The notes beneath the pieces are model-generated. The model did no database searches, had not been told where the DNA came from, and saw only the letters and a list, made by a program, of their open reading frames with translations. Shown piece after piece: positions 1-7,865 of a stretch of DNA of 64,000 nucleotides. This DNA is from Rossellomorea sp036867415 (GTDB lineage: Bacteria; Bacillota; Bacilli; Bacillales; Bacillaceae_B). Positions within the stretch are counted from its first letter, which is position 1, and every line of letters starts with the position of its first letter. The DNA lies in NCBI RefSeq assembly GCF_036867415.1, contig NZ_JBAJHU010000002.1:558001-622000 (forward strand). The letters run 5' to 3'. Made by a program: the position numbers and the translations under genes.

Positions 1-1113
1 GTAGATATCTTCAGGGTCGCCGGAAAGCGCAGCCCATCTGAAAGGTCCTTTTCCTTCACAGAACAACGGGCGGATATAGGCAGGAACGAATCCAGGGAAG
101 TTGAATGCGTTTTCGACTCCTTCATCTTTTGCCACCTGGCGGATATTGTTGCCGTAGTCGAATACGATCGAGCCTCTTCTTTGGAATTCGAGCATCGCTT
201 CCACATGTTTGGCCATGCTTTTTTGTGAAAGCTGGTTGTATTGGGATGGATTTTCCTTTCTCAATCGTGCAGCATCTCCAATCGAGAATCCTTCAGGAAC
301 ATAGCCGTTGAGAGGATCGTGGGCTGAAGTCTGGTCTGTCACAATATCGATCTTTACGCCTTTATTCAAGAATTCGTGATGAACTTCAGCTGCGTTTCCT
401 AATAGTGCGATGGACAATGCTTTCCCCTGGTCTCTTGCTTCGTATGCCATCGCGATCGCTTCGTCGAGGGAATCAGTCTTTACGTCACAGTATTTCGTAT
501 CGAGGCGCTTCTGGATGCGTTCTGCATCGACGTCGACCGCGATGACCACTCCGCCGTTCATTGTAACGGCCAATGGCTGGGCACCTCCCATTCCTCCCAA
601 GCCGGCAGTCAGGGTGATCGTGCCTTTGAGTGAGTTATTGAAATGCTTTTTGGCCAATGCTGCAAATGTTTCGTATGTGCCTTGAAGGATCCCTTGCGTC
701 CCGATATAAATCCAGCTGCCTGCCGTCATCTGGCCGTACATCATGAGGCCTTTCTGATCAAGTTCGTGGAAGTGCTCCCAGTTCGCCCATTTCGGAACGA
801 GGACAGAGTTTGATAGAAGAACCCTTGGCGCCGCTTTATGCGTTTTGAAAACGCCGACCGGCTTTCCTGATTGAACCAGCATCGTTTCGTCATTCTCCAA
901 GTTGCGGAGCGTGTGGACGATTGCGTCAAACGACTCCCAGTTTCGTGCCGCTTTCCCGATGCCGCCGTATACGACGAGCTCTTCCGGAATCTCTGCCACT
1001 TCGGGATCGAGATTGTTGTACAGCATACGGAGGACCGCTTCCTGCTCCCAGCCTTTACACTCGATTTCCGTTCCTGTTTTCACCTGTACGATTCGTTTGT
1101 TTGCATTAACCAT
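1..1113 (-). CDS. hutU: Urocanate hydratase, N-terminal 371 residues (runs off left edge)
   Basis: Urocanate hydratase converts urocanate to imidazolone propionate, the second step of histidine breakdown, in the cytosol with tightly bound NAD+. The visible part begins MVNANKRIVQ and has the glycine-rich GLGGMGGAQP stretch at about residues 171-180, as expected for the NAD-binding part of this family. The ATG overlaps the hutH stop by 8 bases (ATGGTTAA) and lies behind AGGAGGAAACAACAA, so the two genes are translationally coupled. The family is about 550 residues long, so roughly the last third, including the catalytic region, lies outside the window. No frameshift is seen in the visible part. 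Confidence 0.95.
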   Translation of the reverse strand, partial: MVNANKRIVQVKTGTEIECKGWEQEAVLRMLYNNLDPEVAEIPEELVVYGGIGKAARNWESFDAIVHTLRNLENDETMLVQSGKPVGVFKTHKAAPRVLLSNSVLVPKWANWEHFHELDQKGLMMYGQMTAGSWIYIGTQGILQGTYETFAALAKKHFNNSLKGTITLTAGLGGMGGAQPLAVTMNGGVVIAVDVDAERIQKRLDTKYCDVKTDSLDEAIAMAYEARDQGKALSIALLGNAAEVHHEFLNKGVKIDIVTDQTSAHDPLNGYVPEGFSIGDAARLRKENPSQYNQLSQKSMAKHVEAMLEFQRRGSIVFDYGNNIRQVAKDEGVENAFNFPGFVPAYIRPLFCEGKGPFRWAALSGDPEDIY

Positions 1114-2629
1114 TTGTTGTTTCCTCCTTTGTTTTCGTGATCGATTTCAATTGGAATTCCTTCAGCCAGCTGTTCACTTTCTCTATGTCTTTCGAGAAAA
1201 TCCGGTCCTTTGTAATCGAAGGGACGATTTTTCTCGCTTCTTCATAAAATTTGCGGGTCGTGCTTGCGAGAAGATCCGTACCGCGGTGCTCGACTGCCTG
1301 CAGGCTGCAGATCAGTTCGACCGCCAGGACCCTTCTTGTGTTCTGCAAAATTTGATACGCATGCCGCGAGCCGATCGTTCCCATGCTCACATGGTCTTCC
1401 TGGTTCGCTGATGACGGAATGGAATCGACGCTTGCCGGATGGGCGAGTGTCTTGTTTTCTGAAACAAGTGATGCCGCACAGTATTGCATGATCATTGCCC
1501 CCGATTGAAGTCCGGGCTGCGGACTAAGGAACGCCGGCAGATCATTCAGCTGCGGATTGACGAGCCGTTCGATTCTGCGTTCCGAGATGTTCGCCAGTTC
1601 CGCAACGGCGATTTTCATGAAATCCATCGCAAACGCAATCGGCTGGCCATGAAAGTTGCCTCCCGAGATGATTTTCTCCCCATCATTGAAAATCAGCGGA
1701 TTATCCGTCGCTGCGTTCATTTCGATCTCAAGTTTTTCTTTCACATAATCGAGTGACTGCCAGGATGCCCCGTGGACTTGCGGGATGCATCTCAGTGAGT
1801 AGGCATCCTGCACGCGGATATCACCCTGCTTGGTTGTGAGCTTGCTGTCATGCAGGTAATCCCTGATTCGCTTTGCCGTTGCAACCTGCTGAGGGTAACC
1901 TCTTACGATATGAATATCTTCGTCAAACGCATCCATGATTCCTTGCAGTCCTTCCAAAGTCAGAGAGGCGATCATCTCGCTTTGATATGCCAGATCCTCC
2001 GCTTCGAGGTAGCCGATGATCCCCATCGCCGTCATCGCCTGGGTTCCATTGATGAGCGCCAAGCCTTCCTTTGCCTGCAGTTGGATCGGGAAAATATTTT
2101 CTTTGGAAAGCACCGGGAGTGTTTGATGGACCTGCCCCTGGTATTGGACCTCCCCTTCTCCCATGAGTGCCAGTGCCAGATGGGAAAGCGGCGCGAGGTC
2201 GCCGCTCGCTCCGAGTGAACCCTGTTGAGGGATGACCGGATGGATTTCTTTGTTCAAAAACTCTACCAATCTTTCCACGATGACCGGCCTGACTCCCGAA
2301 TAGCCCTTAAGGAGGGCATTGGCTCTCAGGAGAAGCATCGCTCTTGAAACCGTTTCAGGGAACGGATCCCCGACTCCGCACGCATGCGAATGGATGAGGT
2401 TGAGCTGCAGCTCCTCTACATCATCCGAATCGATCAGCACGTCACTGAACTTCCCGAAGCCCGTCGTAATCCCGTATACCACGCGTTTTTCCTTGACGAT
2501 CTTTTCAACCGCTTCCCGGCTCTTTTTCACCCGCTCCATACTCTCCGGGGAGATGACAACGTCTTCCCCTTCATAAATGATCTTTCTTGCATCTTCCAAA
2601 CTTAACGAACATCCTGTTAATACAACCAT
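1106..2629 (-). CDS. hutH: Histidine ammonia-lyase
   Basis: Histidine ammonia-lyase removes ammonia from L-histidine to give urocanate, the first step of the hut pathway. At 507 residues it has family length. The Ala-Ser-Gly triad that cyclises to the MIO electrophile is visible at residues 141-143 in GSLGASGDLAPLSH, and the YGITTGFGKF motif is at about 52-61. Translation starts at an ATG six bases after GAGGTGA. It lies downstream of hutP and its conditional terminator and overlaps hutU. In B. subtilis hutH is induced by histidine through HutP antitermination, and the leader here has the matching elements. Confidence 0.97.
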   Translation of the reverse strand: MVVLTGCSLSLEDARKIIYEGEDVVISPESMERVKKSREAVEKIVKEKRVVYGITTGFGKFSDVLIDSDDVEELQLNLIHSHACGVGDPFPETVSRAMLLLRANALLKGYSGVRPVIVERLVEFLNKEIHPVIPQQGSLGASGDLAPLSHLALALMGEGEVQYQGQVHQTLPVLSKENIFPIQLQAKEGLALINGTQAMTAMGIIGYLEAEDLAYQSEMIASLTLEGLQGIMDAFDEDIHIVRGYPQQVATAKRIRDYLHDSKLTTKQGDIRVQDAYSLRCIPQVHGASWQSLDYVKEKLEIEMNAATDNPLIFNDGEKIISGGNFHGQPIAFAMDFMKIAVAELANISERRIERLVNPQLNDLPAFLSPQPGLQSGAMIMQYCAASLVSENKTLAHPASVDSIPSSANQEDHVSMGTIGSRHAYQILQNTRRVLAVELICSLQAVEHRGTDLLASTTRKFYEEARKIVPSITKDRIFSKDIEKVNSWLKEFQLKSITKTKEETTNG

Positions 2630-2701
2630 CTATCATCACCTCATTTAATTATTTTTTGTGCTTTAAAACACTTTGAAGCAAATCTTGGATCCCAGCACAC
2701 T

Positions 2702-2754
2702 AGAAAAGGAGGCCCGACCTCATAGACAGACTTCTGCCTGGGGTCGAGCCTCCT
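2702..2754 (-). terminator. Conditional terminator between hutP and hutH
   Basis: Two arms of about 13 bases (2742-2754 and 2707-2719) pair on the minus strand with one internal mismatch and are followed by a short TTTTCT tract. It sits between the regulator and the structural genes, so by analogy with B. subtilis it stops hut transcription unless HutP with histidine is bound. Confidence 0.8.
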
Positions 2755-2769
2755 ATTGACTGGTTTCTA
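2753..2769 (-). promoter_or_regulatory. HutP-type RNA binding site: three NAG triplets at 7-nt pitch
   Basis: On the minus-strand transcript the sequence reads TAG-AAAC-CAG-TCAA-TAG, three NAG triplets each separated by exactly four bases. This is the spacing known for the UAG triplets bound by the HutP hexamer. The last triplet overlaps the 5' edge of the terminator stem that follows, the place where bound HutP would block hairpin formation. Confidence 0.75.
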
Positions 2770-2784
2770 TAGGCTCTTTCTTTA

Positions 2785-3231
2785 TTAAATATGATTAATG
2801 CCTAAACCGATTGTTTCATGTTCCAATCCTTTAATGGGCGCGCCAATCGTGCCATACAGCGCGACTGCAATCCATTCGCCTTCTTCTTCGTTCTCGTAAG
2901 GGGTTCCCCTCACGACGGAGAAGCGGAGGCCGACCGTTCGGAGAACTTCCCCGATCTGGGTGTGTCCCCTGGTCACCCCGGTCAGGGCTTCCATGGTCGC
3001 ATGGTACAGCGCATGCATTTCACGATAAAGATCTTCTCGTACAAGATCACTTCGTTTTGCTGCCGTTTCGATGGCAGCAACGATCTTCTGACTATCCATG
3101 GAACCGATCCTGCCGGTGCAGTAGCTCCAGTTTAACTCGTTGAAATGCCGGTTCCACTCTTCCTCTTCCTGATCGAGAAGCAGGAGCAGCATCGCATTCT
3201 TTCCAATTTTGGTATGATCTCGTTTTTCCAA
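2785..3231 (-). CDS. hutP: Hut operon positive regulator, antiterminator HutP
   Basis: HutP is a hexameric RNA-binding protein that, with L-histidine and a divalent metal, binds NAG triplets in hut mRNA and prevents termination before hutH. The 148 residues match the family in length and in conserved blocks such as TGRIGSMD, GVTRGHTQIGEVLRTVGLRF and YGTIGAPIKGLEHE. The start is a TTG (MEKRDHTK) ten bases after AAGGTG; upstream in frame there is only a stop codon, so no longer form is possible. A sigma-A type promoter lies about 55 bases upstream, and the matching RNA site and terminator lie directly downstream. Confidence 0.95.
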   Translation of the reverse strand: MEKRDHTKIGKNAMLLLLLDQEEEEWNRHFNELNWSYCTGRIGSMDSQKIVAAIETAAKRSDLVREDLYREMHALYHATMEALTGVTRGHTQIGEVLRTVGLRFSVVRGTPYENEEEGEWIAVALYGTIGAPIKGLEHETIGLGINHI

Positions 3232-3283
3232 GCGGCATTCGCACCTTAACTAGAAAATTCTAAAAATACTAATAACTACTTAT

Positions 3284-3312
3284 ATTGTATGGTGTACTTT
3301 TCTCAGGGTCAA
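3284..3312 (-). promoter_or_regulatory. Sigma-A type promoter of hutPHU
   Basis: Minus strand: TTGACC, 17-base spacer, TACAAT, with five of six consensus bases in each hexamer. Between it and hutP lies a perfect 12-base palindrome TAGAAAATTCTA (3251-3262), which could be an operator; it resembles half of a CodY site only weakly. Confidence 0.7.
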
Positions 3313-3456
3313 CGGAAAATGTCATGATTTTAGAAACTTAGAGAGGCAGTTTGGTAGCGTGGTAAAGGGGTTGCGGATAGGCGGCGGTGAATTAATCAAG
3401 GTAAAAATCAAAAAAGACGTCCCTAGATAGCAGGTTCGCCCTTCGGCTCATTACTG

Positions 3457-3945
3457 TTAATCTTTTTGTTTCCTTCCCTTCCCTTTATACACGTCGGGAT
3501 TTTTCAGAAAGTACGTTATACGCCCTTCATCGTTTTTATGAAAGAGGTAGGAAAGGATATCTTCCCTGTCTTCATGGTTTAACGTGTCATCCTGTGGATA
3601 GCGGACACGTATGTCCAACTTATATTCTCCATTTTGGTTTTCAAGTATAACTTTGCAGTCCAGCGGTTTCTGATCCCTGTCATCAACCCGCACGAACTTA
3701 AACGGTATGGAATGCTTCAAGTCGATCGGCACCGCAAAAATTGTGCTGAATCCCACTGTTTCAAGTATCTTGTCGGAATACATGATTCCTTCCAATGCTT
3801 GCGAGAAACCCGGCGGCCTGCTCACCACAACAAACCGGTTGCGGTATTGCTGACCCTGGAATAAAACGAGGTGTTTTTTAGATGTAGTCTCAATCTTTTT
3901 TGCTACGTGGATATTTTCGAAAACCAAAATGAATTCTTTGTTCAT
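3457..3945 (-). CDS. Hypothetical protein, 162 residues
   Basis: I do not recognise this protein. I chose the ATG at MNKEFILVFENIHVAKK because AAGGAGGAAGTA stands directly before it; an ATG 33 bases further upstream has no such site. The sequence shows no signal peptide or membrane helix. It has a mixed alpha/beta look with a VPIDLKHSIPFKFVRVDD block, and the C-terminus is lysine-rich (KGKGRKQKD). It stands alone between hutP and another unknown gene. The block FENIHVAKKIETTSKKHLVLFQ recalls proteins that handle their own substrate-binding N-terminus, but no family can be named. Confidence 0.65.
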   Translation of the reverse strand: MNKEFILVFENIHVAKKIETTSKKHLVLFQGQQYRNRFVVVSRPPGFSQALEGIMYSDKILETVGFSTIFAVPIDLKHSIPFKFVRVDDRDQKPLDCKVILENQNGEYKLDIRVRYPQDDTLNHEDREDILSYLFHKNDEGRITYFLKNPDVYKGKGRKQKD

Positions 3946-4143
3946 TACTTCCTCCTTTTGGACTCTTATTTTCGACATTCTTCTCTAGGAATATTTTCCT
4001 TTAAATTTACAATTCGACACTGTTTTCCATTTTCCTGTAAAAAATTTAATTTTTTTGTGGTTTTTGTGAGAAGTCATTTTATTGACTTTACTTAGTTTAT
4101 TGCATGAAGAATCGTGCGGATTTGGAAGAGGGATTTGATGGGA

Positions 4144-4166
4144 CCTCACTGCATGAAGCAGTGAGG
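4144..4166. repeat. Perfect hairpin without a U-tract
   Basis: CCTCACTGC and GCAGTGAGG pair perfectly around a five-base loop. It lies 35 bases beyond the stop of the minus-strand unknown gene at 4201. No T-run follows on either strand, so it is at best a weak or Rho-type 3' end hairpin. Confidence 0.45.
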
Positions 4167-4200
4167 CGGCGGACTATTGAACCTGAGAAAGAATCTCTAT

Positions 4201-4503
4201 TTAACTCTTCTTTCCCGTGTAGATGATTCGTTCATTTTCCTTTATGAAGCATATGAGTTTGTTGGTGTGCGTCATTTCTGGAGGTGTTTGGTCGTTGTAT
4301 AATTCGATGAAATGTTTGTCGTTTTCTGGTGATTGGCAGAAGAAGTGCACCCGCTTCTTTCCATAGTCCCCAGCCCGGAAGTACCTTTTCGTATGACTGG
4401 ATATCAGAAAACTCAGCTTTGTTGATGCAAAGTCTTTTTGATGCCAAGTTTGATTATCAGTTGTTGCGTCATTTCTTTCAATTTCTGAACTTAGCTTTTT
4501 CAT
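4201..4503 (-). CDS. Hypothetical protein, 100 residues
   Basis: Not recognised. The ATG starting MKKLSSEIERN lies after AAGGGTGG, which favours it over a GTG six codons upstream. The protein is hydrophilic with a polar N-terminus and a more structured C-terminal half (HTNKLICFIKENERIIYTGKK). No membrane segment or zinc motif is seen. It is transcribed divergently from the XRE regulator at 4689, with a perfect inverted repeat between them, so it may be controlled by that regulator. Confidence 0.5.
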   Translation of the reverse strand: MKKLSSEIERNDATTDNQTWHQKDFASTKLSFLISSHTKRYFRAGDYGKKRVHFFCQSPENDKHFIELYNDQTPPEMTHTNKLICFIKENERIIYTGKKS

Positions 4504-4604
4504 ACTTTTTCCACCCTTCACGCTAATTCAACAACAAATGACAATTATTTACTTTTATATCATACTATCAATTTATGGATAATGGTATAGCTTCTCGAAT
4601 AATT

Positions 4605-4640
4605 CACAATATGAAAAGTTTATTAACTTTTCATATTGTG
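4605..4640. repeat. Perfect 16-bp inverted repeat between divergent genes (possible operator)
   Basis: CACAATATGAAAAGTT, a four-base loop, then its exact complement. It sits 102 bases from one start codon and 49 from the other. It has no GC content suited to a terminator and no T-run, so an operator for the adjacent helix-turn-helix protein is the better reading. This is inferred from position and symmetry only. Confidence 0.6.
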
Positions 4641-4688
4641 TAATAATCTTTTTCCCCACATCAAAACGATTATCTTGAAGGAAAAGAG

Positions 4689-5117
4689 ATGGTCGGTGAG
4701 AAAATGGAACTAAAACTGCACGAAGAATTACAGCGATATCGGAAAGAAGTGATTGAACTAACTCAAACGGAAGCAGCAGAAAGATTGAATATTGGCTCAA
4801 CCACCCTTTCCAACTACGAGCGCGGTGATAGGGAGATTTCCTTGAAGATGCTAAAGTTATTCAAGGAAGCTTACAAAATTCCGACAGAAGAAACGAACAG
4901 GATATTATTCGGAGAAAAAGCGGAAGGATATACTTCGGATCCAATGGTGTTGAGAGAATCCTTTGAAGATGAGGAAACAGCTGCAATTATCACCATGCTG
5001 AATGACCACCCAAAATTAAAACGTACACTAGCGACTCTCACTTATCAAACAGAAAAACGAAAAGAGAAATTCGCCAATCAGGTGAATCAGACTTATAACT
5101 TCGCCCAAGACTGGTAA
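4689..5117 (+). CDS. XRE-family helix-turn-helix transcriptional regulator
   Basis: A Cro/C1-type DNA-binding domain fills about residues 10-70: LTQTEAAERLNIGSTTLSNYERGDREISLKML holds the two helices and the NYERG turn typical of XRE regulators. The C-terminal half is acidic and then basic, with no known sensor domain. The start could be the first ATG (behind AAGGAAAAG) or MELKLHEEL six residues later (behind GGTGAG). It is divergent from the unknown gene at 4201 across a perfect palindrome, the usual layout for a self-regulating repressor. A bidirectional terminator follows. Confidence 0.85.
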   Translation: MVGEKMELKLHEELQRYRKEVIELTQTEAAERLNIGSTTLSNYERGDREISLKMLKLFKEAYKIPTEETNRILFGEKAEGYTSDPMVLRESFEDEETAAIITMLNDHPKLKRTLATLTYQTEKRKEKFANQVNQTYNFAQDW

Positions 5118-5140
5118 AGCACCGTAGTATGTACAAGAAG

Positions 5141-5188
5141 TGAAAAAACACTCTTTAACCAAATGTGGTTTTAGAGTGCTTTTTCGTT
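5141..5188. terminator. Terminator after the XRE gene
   Basis: The stem ACACTCT..AACCA pairs with TGGTT..AGAGTG around AATG and is followed by CTTTTTCG; an A-run on the left side makes it usable from both strands. It overlaps the 3' end of the small minus-strand reading frame at 5171. Confidence 0.75.
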
Positions 5189-5329
5189 TTGGAATGTATA
5201 TTCACTTTGAAGTTCCTGTTTCAGCCAGCTTAACATTTTGTTCGCATCCATGTTCCCCTGCTGCCCTTTGTCGAATGCTTTTTGCATGACAGAGAGAACA
5301 TGTTGGTCTTTTCTTGCGTTCTTTTTCAA
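5171..5329 (-). CDS. Small protein, 52 residues, unrecognised
   Basis: A TTG start lies eight bases after a perfect AGGAGG and opens KKNARKDQHVLSVMQKAFDKG, followed by NMDANKMLSWLKQELQSEYTF and a stop inside the XRE terminator. The composition is helical and charged, like small Bacillus regulatory peptides, but no family is recognised. The quality of the ribosome site and the helical periodicity are the reasons to believe it; it is too short to prove from sequence alone. Confidence 0.5.
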   Translation of the reverse strand: MKKNARKDQHVLSVMQKAFDKGQQGNMDANKMLSWLKQELQSEYTFQNEKAL

Positions 5330-5541
5330 AAAAGACAACCTCCTATATATTCAAACAGTTTCTATTACTTTATTACACTAGTTGTCGAAATTACAAACCT
5401 CAATTTATAGGTATATTACCATATTTATACACAAATTGACATATTTTTTATTATATTTTTTAAAAGTTACCTTTTTCCTATAAATGAATTCATATCCCTG
5501 CCGATAATATATGTTGGTGTGGTTTTGAAAAGACAAAATTA

Positions 5542-5559
5542 AGTGGCTGATGAGCCACT
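5542..5559 (+). promoter_or_regulatory. Hairpin in the leader of the 42-residue membrane peptide
   Basis: AGTGGCT, GATG, AGCCACT: a perfect 7-bp stem 28 bases before the TTG start of the small gene. It could be a leader hairpin or a palindromic operator. An isolated TTGACA lies about 100 bases upstream, but I cannot find a convincing -10 for it. Confidence 0.35.
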
Positions 5560-5587
5560 CAAACCAAGAATAAAGGGGGATATTCAC

Positions 5588-5716
5588 TTGGCATTTTTAA
5601 CACCTGAAGAAGCAATGAAGAAAAAGAAAACACAGAAAATCATCATGTACATAAGCTTTTTTATTATAACAATCCTGCTAATTGCCGGGACTACATACCT
5701 AACATATCAAGCATAA
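5588..5716 (+). CDS. Small single-span membrane peptide, 42 residues
   Basis: A TTG start behind GGGGGATATTCAC opens MAFLTPEEAMKKKKTQ, followed by one hydrophobic helix (IIMYISFFIITILLIAG) and a short tail. A factor-independent terminator follows eight bases after the stop, so it is probably a unit of its own. It stands 125 bases before a YknW/YknX-like pair, a combination that in B. subtilis protects cells against a secreted toxic peptide. Whether this peptide is a toxin, an immunity peptide or neither cannot be told. Confidence 0.55.
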   Translation: MAFLTPEEAMKKKKTQKIIMYISFFIITILLIAGTTYLTYQA

Positions 5717-5720
5717 TGGA

Positions 5721-5745
5721 AGGGCGTCTATGGACGCTTTTTTAT
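5721..5745 (+). terminator. Terminator of the 42-residue peptide gene
   Basis: GGCGTC, TATG, GACGC stem followed by six T residues. Confidence 0.75.
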
Positions 5746-5840
5746 TTTCTCTACAATTTCATTCTACAATTTATGGAAAAGTTCGATGATTTTCGATAGA
5801 ATAAGAGAAGGAATCAATTCAAGTTGGAGGACAACCATTT

Positions 5841-6506
5841 ATGCATAGAGAAGTCAGGCTCTTCAAGGGTTTAACACAACCATCACTTTTCTTTTATCAA
5901 CTTACTGAAGCAGAGAAACTAGAAAGGTATCGCAAAAAAGTTTTTCTTTTATTCTTTTTTTCTTTAGTTAGTTTCGGTTTCATTGCTTTTTTTGGTATCG
6001 GAATGGATTCACTGTCAATGGAGTTAACTGAAATATCACCGACCACTTATGAACTTGAGAAATTTCTGTTCTTTCTTGGGAAATTACTGGCCGGACTGTT
6101 ATATGCAGCAATAATTCTATTTGTGCCTTCATTGATTTTCTGGACGATTTCTGAAGAGGGAGAATACAAAAAGCTTGTTATGACCCAAGGGATTGTTCTA
6201 ATCATATTGATGTTGGAAAAGCTTACCTACATACCCTTATCCCTCTTTTTATCACTAGATTGGCATTCGTCACCCTTTTCCCTTGGAGTGCTTGCACAAT
6301 ACATAATTTCACATTCCTGGGTTGTATATTTTCTAGGCAGCATTTCCTTATTTAAAGTGTGGATCTTCTATATTCAATTCAAAGGTTTGAAGTCTCTGAC
6401 TAAGCAGAAGAATTGGCTAATCTGGTTAGTCATTCTTTTAACCAATCTATTCTTTTGGGCGATTACAGCTTTACTCGCATACATTAATTTCTCTTCTCTC
6501 ATCTAA
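5841..6506 (+). CDS. Yip1-like integral membrane protein (YknW-like)
   Basis: A 221-residue protein with about five hydrophobic helices (near residues 35-57, 85-107, 118-138, 150-172 and 193-215) and a soluble basic N-terminus. The layout and its position directly before an HlyD-type adaptor recall YknW of B. subtilis, a Yip1-family protein needed to assemble the YknXYZ transporter against the SdpC toxin. The ATG lies behind GGAGGACAACCATTT. Base composition is more AT-rich than in the genes that follow. The family call rests on topology and neighbourhood, not on a clear motif. Confidence 0.6.
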   Translation: MHREVRLFKGLTQPSLFFYQLTEAEKLERYRKKVFLLFFFSLVSFGFIAFFGIGMDSLSMELTEISPTTYELEKFLFFLGKLLAGLLYAAIILFVPSLIFWTISEEGEYKKLVMTQGIVLIILMLEKLTYIPLSLFLSLDWHSSPFSLGVLAQYIISHSWVVYFLGSISLFKVWIFYIQFKGLKSLTKQKNWLIWLVILLTNLFFWAITALLAYINFSSLI

Positions 6507-6527
6507 CTAACTAAAGGCTGGGATAAA

Positions 6528-7760
6528 ATGAATAAAAAAAGAGTATTTTACATTATTTTAACTTTAATCATCCTATTCACGGGAACGAACATATATTTCA
6601 TTGAAAAAGCAAACAGTAAAGTTGAACGTGAAGTTAGAGTGAGTAATTGGAATATGTTCAAACAGGACGATTTAGAAAAAAATCTTACAAAATCTGGCGT
6701 TGTCACTTCAGCAGAGGAAACCTACCTTTACTTCAACGATGAATTCGGATCCTTCACCAAATTCCTTGTGAAAGAAGGCGACGAAGTAAAAGCGGGAACC
6801 CCTCTTTATGAGTATGAGGTAACCGATTTCACAGGGCAAAAAGATGTCCTCGAATCAGAAGTCGACCAGCTAGAAGATGAGATCGACAGCATTGAAGACA
6901 ACATTTCTGATCTGGAAGGACTTGAAGGCTCCCTTCCTTCTACATATGATGAAGAAGAGATGCCGCTTGAAGCAAGTGCCCTTGAAACAGAATATGATAT
7001 CAAGAAGGAAATTGCCTCTCGGGAACTCGAAATGGACCGTCTCGAAAATCAGGTCGACAGTCTCGAGCGCCAGATTTCCGACTTGGAATCGTATGAAACA
7101 ACACTGACAGTCGAAAGCAGCGGAGAAGGGATCATCAAGGAACTTTCCCACGCCGTCCAGAACCCGTTGATTACCATTGCTTCAAACTCGACACTTGTCA
7201 CGACGGACCTGACGGAAAAAGAGATCATGGAAGTAGAAGAAAACATGAATGTCAACGTCCAATCCGAGGTTGAAAAGAAAACCCAAAAAGGACTGGTCAC
7301 AGGCGTTTCTTCCCTTCCTAAAAGGGATCCCCATCTGGAAACGGACAGCATGTATCCGATCGAAATCAAGCTGCAGGATGAAGAAAACAAACTTCTCCCC
7401 GGCCACCACGTTTTCGTCTCCATCATTACGGATGAAGTGAAGAACGCCTTGGCCGTACCGGTGACAGCTATCGAGAAATCCGGTTCGAAAAAGCACATCT
7501 GGGTGTTGACGGAAAAAGGCACTGTCAAAAAGCGGGCCGTTGAAACCGGGCTGCAGGTCGATGGCATGATCCAGATTAAATCAGGAGTGAAAGCCGGCGA
7601 ATATTACATCGTCAATCCCGGTCTGGTTCCGGCATTGAGAAATAATGCTTCATTCATCACCGCGCTTGATTGGGATAAAATCAAACTGAGGGACTTAAAA
7701 AAAATGGAACAGCCCGATGTCCTTGAGAATCTGCTGTTAGGCATTTTAGAAAGAAAATAA
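6528..7760 (+). CDS. Efflux periplasmic-adaptor-type protein (HlyD/YknX-like)
   Basis: A 410-residue membrane fusion protein with one N-terminal helix (residues 5-23), a first lipoyl half (LVKEGDEVKAGTPLYEYEV, about 84-102), a long acidic coiled coil (about 107-192) with repeated QLEDEIDSIEDNISDLE patterns, a second lipoyl half, a beta-barrel and a C-terminal domain. Such proteins link inner-membrane ABC or RND pumps to the outside; in Gram-positives YknX works with YknYZ. Here no ATPase or permease gene follows, and a strong terminator closes the unit, so partners must be encoded elsewhere or the pair acts alone. It starts 21 bases after the YknW-like gene. Confidence 0.8.
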   Translation: MNKKRVFYIILTLIILFTGTNIYFIEKANSKVEREVRVSNWNMFKQDDLEKNLTKSGVVTSAEETYLYFNDEFGSFTKFLVKEGDEVKAGTPLYEYEVTDFTGQKDVLESEVDQLEDEIDSIEDNISDLEGLEGSLPSTYDEEEMPLEASALETEYDIKKEIASRELEMDRLENQVDSLERQISDLESYETTLTVESSGEGIIKELSHAVQNPLITIASNSTLVTTDLTEKEIMEVEENMNVNVQSEVEKKTQKGLVTGVSSLPKRDPHLETDSMYPIEIKLQDEENKLLPGHHVFVSIITDEVKNALAVPVTAIEKSGSKKHIWVLTEKGTVKKRAVETGLQVDGMIQIKSGVKAGEYYIVNPGLVPALRNNASFITALDWDKIKLRDLKKMEQPDVLENLLLGILERK

Positions 7761-7768
7761 TTGTTTGT

Positions 7769-7799
7769 AGACCCGCTCAACTTCGGAGCGGGTCTTTTT
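7769..7799 (+). terminator. Terminator after the adaptor gene
   Basis: A perfect 10-bp stem AGACCCGCTC / GAGCGGGTCT with a seven-base loop, followed by TTTT. Confidence 0.9.
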
Positions 7800-7865
7800 C
7801 ATACATAGTCTCTTTGCTGGTGTTGATACTAAGGGTAAATCACGTCATGAAAAGGAGACGAAATC

